In this document: positions 36,475 to 44,212 of the stretch, one piece after another
Numbering within the stretch: the stretch's first letter is position 1
How the letters are laid out: every line of letters begins with the position of its first letter
DNA from: Candidatus Humimonas hydrogenitrophica
Lineage (GTDB): Bacteria > Gemmatimonadota > Gemmatimonadetes > Palauibacterales > Palauibacteraceae
Assembly: GCA_947581615.1 (NCBI GenBank)
Contig: CANPVD010000053.1
Coordinates: 25,737 to 89,736, forward strand
Direction: 5' to 3'
DNA: 64,000 bases
Position numbers and translations under genes: made by a program
The notes under the pieces: model-generated
Told to the model about the DNA's origin: nothing
The model's input: the letters and a program-made list of their open reading frames with translations, nothing else
Database searches by the model: none

Positions 36475-37382
36475 CGGACCGCCACCCCGGTTCCCCTCCC
36501 CAGGATGGACGCGATCCACTCCTCCGTGACCACCGGAGCCAGGGCCGCGGCGTCGGTGTCGGCGAGCGACGCCGGGCCGGGGCGACCGTCCACGGCGAAG
36601 CCACCGTCGGCGAGCTCGACCGCGCCTCGCGCGAACAGCTCGGCGGCGCGCACCATCAGGGGACCCCAGGCCGTCTCCATCATCCAGCCCCTGTGCGCGT
36701 AGGCATACGCCCGCACGACATCCTCGGCGCCCCGGTGCGCCACTTCGGCCACCATCGAGTGCACCGGATAGGGGCCGCTCACCAGGAGCGGGGGGCCGGC
36801 GTCCAGCTCTTCCGTCGCCAGGTGGAGCGTGGTGCGGGTCTCGGGCTCCCCGGCCAGGATGGCGTCCCTCGTGGCGTGGAGGCCGTGGTAGCGCGGCCGC
36901 CCCGCCGCGTCGCGCAATCGGAGGTCGGCGTCGTGCACGTTGAGGATCCTCCCCGCGAACGCCTCGAGGAGCACCGGGCTCGCCACGAGGAGGTAGCCGC
37001 ACAGGAGGACCAGGTCGGGCCGGAAGGGTTCCAGGATGGCCAGGGTGGCCCGGTCGTACGGCGGCCGCGCCGACCGGTCGCCCACCGACGTGCCGCGCCC
37101 CGCGCAGAACTCCGCCACGTCGTTGACGCTCACCGGCACTCCCGCGCCCACCGCGATCTCGAGTCCGCGGCAGCCCCGGTGGCTCGCCACCACCGTCACC
37201 ACCTCGAAGCCGGTGTCGGGCTCCATCGACGCGCGCAGGAGATCCCCCAGGCCCGGGGTCCGATGCGAAGTGAGGACCGCCACCCGCAGGCGCCGCGGAC
37301 GAGGCTCGCCCCACGTGCGCCCGCCGCCCGATTGCACCCGACGCCGCACCGCCGCCCTCAGCGTCCCCATCGCGAAGCTCAT
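36471..37382 (-). CDS. Formyltransferase, candidate first half of a split HypX
   Basis: A 303-residue formyltransferase-fold protein. The catalytic Asn and His are visible in ILNVHDADL, and the Asp in ATEELDAGPPL, the arrangement of formyl-THF enzymes such as PurN and Fmt; PRYHGLHATRDAILAGE follows the same pattern. The N-terminal 30 residues are Arg-rich. It stands directly after hypE with GGGAGGC before the ATG at 37382, and its stop overlaps the GTG of the crotonase gene by four bases. In HypX the formyl group of N10-formyl-THF is moved to CoA and then released as CO; here the two activities would be on separate chains. A purine or tRNA formyltransferase is less likely given the operon. 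Confidence 0.68.
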   Translation of the reverse strand: MSFAMGTLRAAVRRRVQSGGGRTWGEPRPRRLRVAVLTSHRTPGLGDLLRASMEPDTGFEVVTVVASHRGCRGLEIAVGAGVPVSVNDVAEFCAGRGTSVGDRSARPPYDRATLAILEPFRPDLVLLCGYLLVASPVLLEAFAGRILNVHDADLRLRDAAGRPRYHGLHATRDAILAGEPETRTTLHLATEELDAGPPLLVSGPYPVHSMVAEVAHRGAEDVVRAYAYAHRGWMMETAWGPLMVRAAELFARGAVELADGGFAVDGRPGPASLADTDAAALAPVVTEEWIASILGRGTGVAVR

Positions 37383-37399
37383 CTATGCCTCCCGTCCGA

Positions 37400-38491
37400 T
37401 CAACAGATCCGTGGAAGTGGCTCACCGACCGGCTCCGTGAGGAGCCGACGTCCGAGGCCCGTGTCGAGGACCACCCGCCCGGGGTGGTCAGCGGCACAGG
37501 TGCCGATCACGGCGGCGTCGCGACCCAGGGGATGGGCGCGCAGGGCCGCCAGCACGTCCTCCACCCGCTCGGGCCGGATGCCCATGAGTGCCTTGCCCTC
37601 GTTGGCGATGTGGAAGGGGTCCAGGCCCAGCATCTCCGCGGCCGCTCGCACCGAGTGGCGGACGGGCACCGCGGGCTCGTCGATCACGATGCTGACGCGG
37701 CTCTTGTCCGCCATCTCGTGGAGCGCGCTCGCCACCCCGCCCCGGGTCGGGTCCTTGAGGGCCACCACCCCGGCGCCGCCGGCCTCGAGCGCCGCGCGCA
37801 CGAGCCCGTTGATCGGAGCGACGTCGGAGAGGAGCTCCTCGTCGAACTCCAGCTCGTGGCGCCGCGCCATGAGCGAGATCCCGTGGTCCCCCACGGTGCC
37901 GGTGACCACGATTCGGTCCCCGGGCTGCAGACCCGCGTCGATCACCACCCGAGACGTGATCGCGACACCCGCGGTGTTGAGGATGAGGCCATCCACCTCG
38001 CCCCGGGGCATGACCTTGGTGTCACCGGTGATCACGGTCGTGCCCGCCTCGCGGCAGGTCTCGAGCATGGAGAGCTGGATCGCCTCGAGCTCCGTTCTTC
38101 GGAATCCCTCCTCGACCACCACGGCGCAGGTGAGCCCCAGGGGCTCGGTGGCCCCCATCATGGCCAGGTCGTTGACCGTGCCGGCCACGGCCAGGCGGCC
38201 GATGTCGCCGCCGGGGAAGCGAATGGGGTGGACCACGTGGGAGTCGGTGGTCACCACCAGCCAGCGGCCATCCGGCAGGGGGAGGGCCGCCCCGTCATCC
38301 ATCGCGTCGAGCCCTACCCCCTCCATGGGAGCCTCCGCGTAGCCCGCCGCCAGCGTCTCCTCGATGAGGAGGCGCATGGGCACGCCGCCCGCGCCGTGCT
38401 TGAGAGTCACGAGCTCGTCGGGGCGGGCCGCCCTCCGGGCGGTCGGTCGGGGGATCGTGGTGCCGCGCGCCTGCTGCTCCATGGGAGTCAC
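37400..38491 (-). CDS. hypE: Hydrogenase maturation protein HypE
   Basis: A 363-residue HypE that dehydrates the thiocarbamate made by HypF on its C-terminal Cys to thiocyanate, supplying the CN ligands of the [NiFe] site. The C-terminus is PRIC, the carrier Cys of the family. Visible in the body are LKHGAGGVPM (residue 30), MDDGAALPLPDG, VTTDSHVVHPIRFPGGDIGRLAV and GDTKVMP, the ATP-site loops of the PurM/AIR-synthetase superfamily. GTG at 38491 follows the hypD stop by four bases; an ATG is three codons later. Both are plausible. It is followed by the formyltransferase. Confidence 0.96.
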   Translation of the reverse strand: MTPMEQQARGTTIPRPTARRAARPDELVTLKHGAGGVPMRLLIEETLAAGYAEAPMEGVGLDAMDDGAALPLPDGRWLVVTTDSHVVHPIRFPGGDIGRLAVAGTVNDLAMMGATEPLGLTCAVVVEEGFRRTELEAIQLSMLETCREAGTTVITGDTKVMPRGEVDGLILNTAGVAITSRVVIDAGLQPGDRIVVTGTVGDHGISLMARRHELEFDEELLSDVAPINGLVRAALEAGGAGVVALKDPTRGGVASALHEMADKSRVSIVIDEPAVPVRHSVRAAAEMLGLDPFHIANEGKALMGIRPERVEDVLAALRAHPLGRDAAVIGTCAADHPGRVVLDTGLGRRLLTEPVGEPLPRIC

Positions 38492-38495
38492 CGTC

Positions 38496-39677
38496 TCACA
38501 GGTCCGGGTGTCCGCCGTACTGGTGCCAGATCCGGCACGTGCCCTCCGTGCTCACCATGCAGGCGCCCACCGGCGTGTCGGGGGCGCATTCCTTACCGAA
38601 CAGGGGGCAGTCCACGGGCGAGGCGATGCCGGCCATGATGTCCCCGCAGACGCACACCTGGGTGAGCTGTGAAGGGGCATAGTCCCACAACCGCCGCACG
38701 TCGATGTCGAAGCGGCGCCGCGCGTCCACGGGCGCGAACTCGTCGCGGAGGCGGAGGTTGCCATTGGGAACGTGCGCGATACCGCGCCACCGTCCGCCCG
38801 TGGTCCGGAACACGCGCCACAGCTGATTCTGGGCGTTCCGGTTCCCCTCCCGGGTCACGCAACGGGGGAAGGTGTTCACGACCCGGGGCGTGCCGTCCCG
38901 GATGAGCTCGGTGAGCGTCAGGAGCCCCGCCAGGATGTCGAGCGGTTCGAAACCCGCCACCACCACGGGAAGGCCGTGGCGCTCCACGAAGCGCTCGAAG
39001 ATCGCCCAGCCGGTGATCGTGGCGGCGTGCCCGGCGGCCAGGAAGCCCTCGACGCGGGCCCCCGGCATCTCGGCCACGATCTCCATGACCGGCGGGATGT
39101 ACTTGTGCGCCGACAGTACCGAGAAGTTCGCGGGCGGGTTCCCCAGGACGACCGCGGCCGTGGCCACGGCCGTCGTCTCGAAGCCGCTGGCGAAGAACAC
39201 GACTTCCTCGTCCGTGTCGCGCGCCAGCTCCGCGGCCTGCGCGGCGCTGTACACGACGTCGACACGGGCCCCCCTCGCCTGCGCATCGGAGAGCGATCCC
39301 GCCGAGCCCGGGACCTTGAGCATGTCCCCGTAGGAGGCGATCCTCACGCCGTCCTGCGCGAGGGCCACCGCCTCGTCCACTTCGGGCACGTCGGTCACGC
39401 ACACGGGGCAGCCCGGGCCCATGATCACGTCCAGGCTCCGCGGGATCAGCGTCCTCAGGCCGAACTTCGCGATCGACTGCTCGTGACTCCCACACACGTG
39501 CATCACGGCGACGGGCGCCCGACCCACCTGCCCACACACGCGGTCGATCGCGGCGGCCAGCGCCCGGGCCCGGCCCGGATCCCGGAAACGAAGCTCGGCG
39601 GCCTCGTCCGCCAGCGTCGCGCCCGCGGACCGCGCCGTGCCGGCGGCCGGGCTCCCCGCGTCCAGCGGCGCGCTCAC
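38496..39677 (-). CDS. hypD: Hydrogenase maturation protein HypD
   Basis: A 393-residue HypD, the scaffold with a [4Fe-4S] cluster that with HypC assembles Fe(CN)2CO. The family motifs are all present: MHVCGSHEQSIAKFG (residues 58-72), MGPGCPVCVTD, and the C-terminal Cys set in CGDIMAG, FGKECAPDTPVGACMVS and EGTCRIWHQYGG. The first 25 residues are Ala/Gly-rich. GTG at 39677 overlaps the hypC stop by four bases (GTGA). Length is normal for the family. Confidence 0.97.
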   Translation of the reverse strand: MSAPLDAGSPAAGTARSAGATLADEAAELRFRDPGRARALAAAIDRVCGQVGRAPVAVMHVCGSHEQSIAKFGLRTLIPRSLDVIMGPGCPVCVTDVPEVDEAVALAQDGVRIASYGDMLKVPGSAGSLSDAQARGARVDVVYSAAQAAELARDTDEEVVFFASGFETTAVATAAVVLGNPPANFSVLSAHKYIPPVMEIVAEMPGARVEGFLAAGHAATITGWAIFERFVERHGLPVVVAGFEPLDILAGLLTLTELIRDGTPRVVNTFPRCVTREGNRNAQNQLWRVFRTTGGRWRGIAHVPNGNLRLRDEFAPVDARRRFDIDVRRLWDYAPSQLTQVCVCGDIMAGIASPVDCPLFGKECAPDTPVGACMVSTEGTCRIWHQYGGHPDL

Positions 39678-39994
39678 CCTTGCTCCCCGGCGGTCATCGC
39701 GCCCCCGAGTCCCACGCCGCGCCCCCGGGCCGCCTCGATCTCGCCGCGCACGTCCCCGGCCATCATGTCGTCGGCGGCCTCCTCTAGCAGCATCTCGTAC
39801 AGCGCGAGTGTCTCGCCTATCTCCTCGGCCGGGATCTTCCGGATCGCGAAGCCCACGTGGTTGAGGATGTAGTCGCCAGGCTCGACCGGCTCATCGACGA
39901 CGTCGAGCCGCGTCTCGCGTTGAACGCCGAAGAAGTCCACGATGGCCACCTGGCCATCGACTTCGAGCACCTTGCCGGGAACTCCCAGACACAT
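39674..39994 (-). CDS. hypC: Hydrogenase maturation chaperone HypC
   Basis: A 106-residue HypC starting MCLGVPGKV, with the essential Cys2 that carries the iron fragment to the large subunit, followed by VAIVDFFGVQRET and GDYILNHVGFAIRKI as in the family. It is 20-30 residues longer than usual, with a Gly/Ala/Met-rich tail of unknown role. A GAGGAGG is seen before the ATG at 39994, one base after the hypF stop. Confidence 0.95.
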   Translation of the reverse strand: MCLGVPGKVLEVDGQVAIVDFFGVQRETRLDVVDEPVEPGDYILNHVGFAIRKIPAEEIGETLALYEMLLEEAADDMMAGDVRGEIEAARGRGVGLGGAMTAGEQG

Positions 39995-39995
39995 G

Positions 39996-41960
39996 TCAGG
40001 CCTCCTCGCTTCGCGCCAGGCGGGCGGCTCCGACCACGGCCTGCCCGTAGCTGATCGCACCGTCGTTGGGTGGCATCCGTCGCGGTCGCAGCACCCGCAC
40101 GCCCCGGCTCCTGAGGCGCCTGGACAGCGACACCAGGAGCCGCGCGTTCTGGAACATGTCTCCCGCCAGCGCGACGATCTCGATCCGGTGCTCCGCGCAC
40201 ACCGCGCCCACGAGGTCGGCCGTGGCCTCGGCGACGCTCTCATGGAACGCGGCGGCCAGCCGGCCGACGTCTTCGCCCCGGTCGCGTCCCCGAGCCAGCG
40301 CCTCCAGCAGGGGCCGGGGATCCAGGGTCCACGGCCCGGCCGTCCGCCTGGAGCGGGGGAACGGCAGGGGCGCCGCCCCGCGATCTCCCGCCAGAGTCTC
40401 GAGGACCAGCGAGGCCTCGCCCTTGTAGCGCTCGAAGCGGAGGCCGGCAAGGACCCCCGCGGCGGCGCCGAACAGGCCGTCCATGGAGGAGCGGGCGGGG
40501 ACGTCTACAGCCGTCACGTCGAACGCCCCGGCGCCGGTGACGGGCTCGAAGCGCACGTGCGCGACGCTCTCGAACGAGGTCGGATCCGCCACCAGAACCC
40601 TGGCGCCGCGCGCTCCGTCCTCGTCGGACCCGCGGCCCTCGTAGACCACGCCCACCACCCGTCCCAGGACACCGTGCTCGCCGGCCACGGCGGCGACGTG
40701 GGCGTGGTCGTGGTGCACGGACAGCTCCGCCCGAACCTCCGAACCACGTGCCAGGCGCAGCGCCAGGCGTCCGGCCTCCGCGTCGTGCACGACGACCTCC
40801 GGGGTCACCCCGTGAAGACGCTCGAAATGCTCGAGCGTGCTCTTGAAGTGGTCCAACGTCCCCAGCTCCTCCAGGTCTCCGAGTCGCGGGCCCGGATACG
40901 CCAGACCCTGCCGGGCGAGCGTGAAGGTGGTCTCGAGCCGCGAGCCGAGCGCCAGCAGCGGAACCGGCGTCGCGATGGGGAGCGGCACGGCTTCGGGGAC
41001 CCAGCCCCGGGCACGGCGGAGGAGCACCGCCGAGCCCTCGACCACCCGGGCCACGCTGTCGTCGCAGCGGGCCGCGATCTCACGGTCGTGCAGGAGGAAG
41101 GCGTCGGCCGCGTGCCCGAGACGCTCGAAGCTCTCGCGAATGCCTGCGACCAGCGGCTCGCCATCCACCCTCCCACTCGTCAGGACGAGCGGCCGGTCCG
41201 CCCGCTGCACCAGGAGCCGGCGCAGCGCCGTGTCGGCGATCAGGATTCCGACGGTGTCGAGTCCGGGAGCCAGCGATGGCGCCAGCCCCGCATCCCGCCT
41301 TCGGCGCAGGAGAATCATGGGCCGCCTCGGCGCTTCCAGGTGGCGCGCCTCGTCATCCGAGACGTACGCCAGCCGGCGCGCCTTCTCGAGGTCGCGGACC
41401 ATGACGCCGAGCGGCTTGGCCTCCCGACCGGTGCGTCGACGGAAGCGGGCTACGGCTTCCTCCTGCGTCGCGTCGACGACGAGGTGCACGCCCCCCGAGC
41501 CGCGTACCGCGACGACCTCGCCGTCCCGGAGACGTCGAGCCGCTTCCCCGATCGCCTCGCCCCCCGAAGCCAGCTCCACGCCCGAGGGGTCCGCCAGCCA
41601 GGCGCGTGGCCCGCACGAGGGGCACGCGTTCGTCTGGGATCCTTCCCGCCGGTCCCCCGGCGTGAGGACCTCGCGCTCGCACTCGGGGCACATGTCGAAC
41701 GCCCGCATGCTCGTCCGGGCGCGGCCGTAGGGCACGCTCTCAATGATCGAGTAGCGCGGTCCGCACGACGCGCAGGTCGTGAAGGGGTAGCCCGGACGGC
41801 GGCCGCCCGGGTCCTCGATCTCCGCGTTGCAGGCCGGGCACGTCGCCAGGTCCGCGGGCACCACCGACTCCCGCGCGTGCCGGGCCCGAACGCGCGGAGC
41901 GGTGCGCACCCCTCCTGCACGGGTTCGGCCGCCCGCCGGGTCCGCCCGGGAGGTGGGCAT
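39996..41960 (-). CDS. hypF: HypF carbamoyltransferase lacking the acylphosphatase domain
   Basis: A 654-residue HypF. Normal HypF (about 750-800) has acylphosphatase, two zinc fingers, YrdC-like and Kae1-like domains. Here the first zinc finger begins near residue 41 (C-PA-C, 18 residues, C-AS-C) and the second near residue 90 (C-PE-C, 18, C-PS-C). Then follow the YrdC-like part (VVAVRGSGGVHLVVDATQEEAV) and the Kae1-like part with HHDHAHVAAV and the C-terminal GDMFQNARLL and DGAISYGQAV. Nothing like the acylphosphatase VQGVGFR stretch precedes the first finger. The ATG at 41960 overlaps the hypB stop, and an upstream in-frame extension only covers hypB in another frame. HypF makes thiocarbamate on HypE from carbamoyl phosphate. 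Confidence 0.94.
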   Translation of the reverse strand: MPTSRADPAGGRTRAGGVRTAPRVRARHARESVVPADLATCPACNAEIEDPGGRRPGYPFTTCASCGPRYSIIESVPYGRARTSMRAFDMCPECEREVLTPGDRREGSQTNACPSCGPRAWLADPSGVELASGGEAIGEAARRLRDGEVVAVRGSGGVHLVVDATQEEAVARFRRRTGREAKPLGVMVRDLEKARRLAYVSDDEARHLEAPRRPMILLRRRRDAGLAPSLAPGLDTVGILIADTALRRLLVQRADRPLVLTSGRVDGEPLVAGIRESFERLGHAADAFLLHDREIAARCDDSVARVVEGSAVLLRRARGWVPEAVPLPIATPVPLLALGSRLETTFTLARQGLAYPGPRLGDLEELGTLDHFKSTLEHFERLHGVTPEVVVHDAEAGRLALRLARGSEVRAELSVHHDHAHVAAVAGEHGVLGRVVGVVYEGRGSDEDGARGARVLVADPTSFESVAHVRFEPVTGAGAFDVTAVDVPARSSMDGLFGAAAGVLAGLRFERYKGEASLVLETLAGDRGAAPLPFPRSRRTAGPWTLDPRPLLEALARGRDRGEDVGRLAAAFHESVAEATADLVGAVCAEHRIEIVALAGDMFQNARLLVSLSRRLRSRGVRVLRPRRMPPNDGAISYGQAVVGAARLARSEEA

Positions 41961-42631
41961 CAGGTGGTCACGGTCGACGGGACCTGGGACTGGAGGAAGG
42001 CCGTCCACTCGTCCAGCCCCTCCCCCGTGCGAGCCGAGGTCAGGAAGAAACGCAGGTCGGGGTTCACCTCGCGTGCGAACGCGACGGCCCGGTCCACGTC
42101 GAAGTCCAGGTACGGGAGGAGATCCACCTTGTTGAGGACCGCGTAACGGGCCATCCGGAACATCTTGGGATACTTGACCGGCTTGTCCTCGCCCTCCGTC
42201 ACGGAGAACACGACCACCTTGGCGGTCTCGCCCAGGTCCCAGCTGGCAGGGCACACCAGGTTGCCGACATTCTCCACGAACAGCAGATCCGTGTCCTCCA
42301 GGTCGATGGCCTCGAGTGCCGAGGTCACCTGCCGGGCGTCCAGGTGGCACGCGCCGTTGGTCACGACCGCCTGGACCAGCCGGTCCGTGTGGGCCGCCAG
42401 GCGATCCGCGTCGTTCTGTGTCTGAACGTCCCCGGTCACCACGGCGATGCGCAGCCGGTCCCCGAGCCGCTCCAGAGTCCGCTCGAGGAGGAGCGTCTTC
42501 CCGGAGCCGGGGGAGGAGACGAGGTTGAAGGACGGCACGCCCGCCGCCGCCAGCCGCGCGCGCACGTCGGCCGCCAGCTCGTCGTTGCGGGTCATGACCC
42601 TCTCACGTACGTCGATCGTCCGGACCGTCAT
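41960..42631 (-). CDS. hypB: Hydrogenase maturation GTPase HypB
   Basis: A 223-residue HypB, the GTPase that with HypA inserts nickel into the large subunit. Walker A is SSPGSGKT near residue 40. The metal site Cys-His pair is seen in NGACHLDARQV, the second Cys in NVGNLVCPASWDLGE, and the guanine motif in NKVDLLPY. The N-terminal His-rich stretch and the CxxCGC nickel motif of E. coli HypB are missing, as in many bacteria. ATG at 42631 lies inside the last 29 bases of hypA, on a different frame; the stop overlaps hypF by one base. Confidence 0.95.
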   Translation of the reverse strand: MTVRTIDVRERVMTRNDELAADVRARLAAAGVPSFNLVSSPGSGKTLLLERTLERLGDRLRIAVVTGDVQTQNDADRLAAHTDRLVQAVVTNGACHLDARQVTSALEAIDLEDTDLLFVENVGNLVCPASWDLGETAKVVVFSVTEGEDKPVKYPKMFRMARYAVLNKVDLLPYLDFDVDRAVAFAREVNPDLRFFLTSARTGEGLDEWTAFLQSQVPSTVTT

Positions 42632-42872
42632 CCTCCACCTCCAGGTACTTGACCCTGAACACGTCCCCCGGAGCCGGCTCGATGACCGGCCGGGCCGCCC
42701 CGAAGGGCGGGCTCCCGAGAAGCGCCTCCAGGCAGAATTCCAGGTTCGCCCGCTCCACGCCGGCGTCATCGCCGACCTCGAGGGCCACCACCCGAACGTC
42801 CCCCAGGCGTGCGGTTCCGACGTGCTCCTCGGTGATCCGGCAGATCTCGAGGGCCAGGCTCATCTCGTGCAC
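42603..42872 (-). CDS. hypA: HypA-like nickel protein lacking the zinc-finger domain
   Basis: An 89-residue protein. The start is the GTG at 42872, because it gives MHEMSLALEICRI, the required HypA N-terminus with the His2 nickel ligand. VVALEVGDDAGVERANLEFCLEALL continues the family pattern and the end FRVKYLEVEDD matches the HypA C-terminal strand. HypA is normally about 113-118 residues with two CxxC pairs near residues 70-95 binding zinc. Here PPFGAARPVIEPAPGDVFRV joins the two halves directly and no CxxC is left. The reading frame is intact with overlaps to both neighbours, so a frame error is unlikely. Nickel insertion with HypB is the expected role. Confidence 0.82.
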   Translation of the reverse strand: MHEMSLALEICRITEEHVGTARLGDVRVVALEVGDDAGVERANLEFCLEALLGSPPFGAARPVIEPAPGDVFRVKYLEVEDDGPDDRRT

Positions 42873-42879
42873 GGGATGA

Positions 42880-43449
42880 TCAGCCTGCGCGGACGCGCTC
42901 CGCCCAATCCAGGGTGCGATCCTCGGACGCGACCCGCTCCGCCCGGTGGCCCCAGGAGCGCAGGGTGGCGACGGCCGCCGCCACCAGGGTGGGAAGGGTG
43001 TCGCGCACGATCGGACTGAGCTCGGGCGACATCTCGACGCGCTCGGGCTGCAGGCCGATCGCCACGGTGTCGGCCGGGAGGCCGCCCCGGAACTCGGCCA
43101 GCGCCAGCACCTCCCGCAGGTCGATCTGGTGGGGAGAGACCTTGGTGAACAGGTAGCGCGGGAGCTCCTCGCCCCGGAGCACCACGAGGCTCCCGGCCGG
43201 CCGGCCCGCGTGGATCGCATCCAGGAGGAGCAGTCGCTCCGCGTCTTCGATGAGCCCGAGGAGATTCATGCCCCAGGTGCCGCCGTCCACCATCTCGACG
43301 GGCGGGGAGAAGCGCCAGCCGGAGCGGAGCGCCTCGAGCGCCTCGAGACCGACGCCGTCGTCCGCCATGAGAGGGCTGCCCAGTCCGAGCACCAGGGTGC
43401 CCGAGGGCGCCCGGGGCGCGAACGCGCCCCGGGCGGCGGAGTCACTCAT
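42880..43449 (-). CDS. hyaD: Hydrogenase maturation protease (HyaD/HoxM type)
   Basis: A 189-residue endopeptidase that removes the C-terminal tail of the large subunit after nickel is inserted. Family marks: LVLGLGSPLMADDGVG (residues 19-34, with the first metal ligand region), EMVDGGTWGMNLL, LLLLDAIHAGRPAG (Asp of the nickel site) and KVSPHQIDLREVL (His). The ATG at 43449 overlaps the cytochrome b stop by 8 bases, and hypA starts seven bases after the stop. It should act on the DPCMACGVH tail of the large subunit. Confidence 0.94.
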   Translation of the reverse strand: MSDSAARGAFAPRAPSGTLVLGLGSPLMADDGVGLEALEALRSGWRFSPPVEMVDGGTWGMNLLGLIEDAERLLLLDAIHAGRPAGSLVVLRGEELPRYLFTKVSPHQIDLREVLALAEFRGGLPADTVAIGLQPERVEMSPELSPIVRDTLPTLVAAAVATLRSWGHRAERVASEDRTLDWAERVRAG

Positions 43450-44212
43450 CCTCGAACTCCAGGTCCTCTCGAACGAACTTCCCGCCGCTCACGATGGAGG
43501 ACAGGGAGCCGTCCAGCTCGGTCACGTCGGCCCGGATGGCCAGGTAGACGTGGATCGGGAAGAAGATGACGAAGAACCAGGTCATGACGTGGTGCCAGAA
43601 CCTGACGCCCTGCGCGCCGCCCAGCAGCTCGCGCACCCAGCCGAACGCGTCGTAGAAGAAGCCCTCCGGATTGGAGAGCCCGTACAGCGCGAAGCCCGTC
43701 ACGACCATGAAGGCTCCCACCAGGTAGACGAGCGTGTAGCTCAGCTGCTGGAGGGGGTTGTGCCCCAGGTAGTGCGGGGCGCGCTCGGGTCGGATCATGA
43801 GGTACTTCTTCACCATGCGCCACAGGTTGCCCAGGTCGCGGCCCCGGAGCGGAAAGAGCGCCGGCAGGCGCTCGAACTTGTTCCCCGCGAACAGCCAGTA
43901 GAGCCGTACGATGCCGGTGGCCACGAACACGCCGGCCGCCGCGAAGTGCAGGAAGCGCATCCACCCCATGGCGTAGGACGTTGCGTTGCCCGTCCCGGTC
44001 ATGAAGTAGGGCCGGCCGATGTAGAAGCCGGTAAGGGCCAGGACGACGATGGATCCGAAGGCCAGCCAGTGCATGGCCCGGATCGGCCAGTGCCACAGGT
44101 AGACCCAGCGGTAGCCGTGGACGGCGGGCCGGGGGCGCTCGCCGAGCGCCGCCCGGTCCCGCGTCTCCCTGGAAGCGGCTTCCGCGCCGCCCCCCCCCGG
44201 CCCCGCGTTCAT
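43442..44212 (-). CDS. hyaC: [NiFe] hydrogenase b-type cytochrome subunit (HyaC type)
   Basis: A 256-residue membrane protein with four to five hydrophobic helices that anchors the hydrogenase and passes electrons to quinone. His residues in the helices are placed as in HyaC/HupC: WHWPIRAMHWLAFGS, RFLHFAAAGVFVATGIVRLYW and WHHVMTWFFVIFFPIHVYLA. The N-terminal 30 residues are a soluble, Gly/Ala-rich tail. ATG at 44212 overlaps the large-subunit stop by four bases. Presence of this subunit indicates that the hydrogenase feeds the quinone pool. Confidence 0.95.
   Translation of the reverse strand: MNAGPGGGGAEAASRETRDRAALGERPRPAVHGYRWVYLWHWPIRAMHWLAFGSIVVLALTGFYIGRPYFMTGTGNATSYAMGWMRFLHFAAAGVFVATGIVRLYWLFAGNKFERLPALFPLRGRDLGNLWRMVKKYLMIRPERAPHYLGHNPLQQLSYTLVYLVGAFMVVTGFALYGLSNPEGFFYDAFGWVRELLGGAQGVRFWHHVMTWFFVIFFPIHVYLAIRADVTELDGSLSSIVSGGKFVREDLEFEDE

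Noticed and set aside
35578..37382. Frameshifted single hypX gene
   Set aside because: The GTGA overlap, a linker-like N-terminus of the crotonase and a clean formyltransferase end fit two genes; a read error cannot be excluded from sequence alone.
41961..42350. Possible N-terminal extension of HypF
   Set aside because: The extension translates hypB in another frame and shows no acylphosphatase motif; the ATG at 41960 fits the operon overlap.
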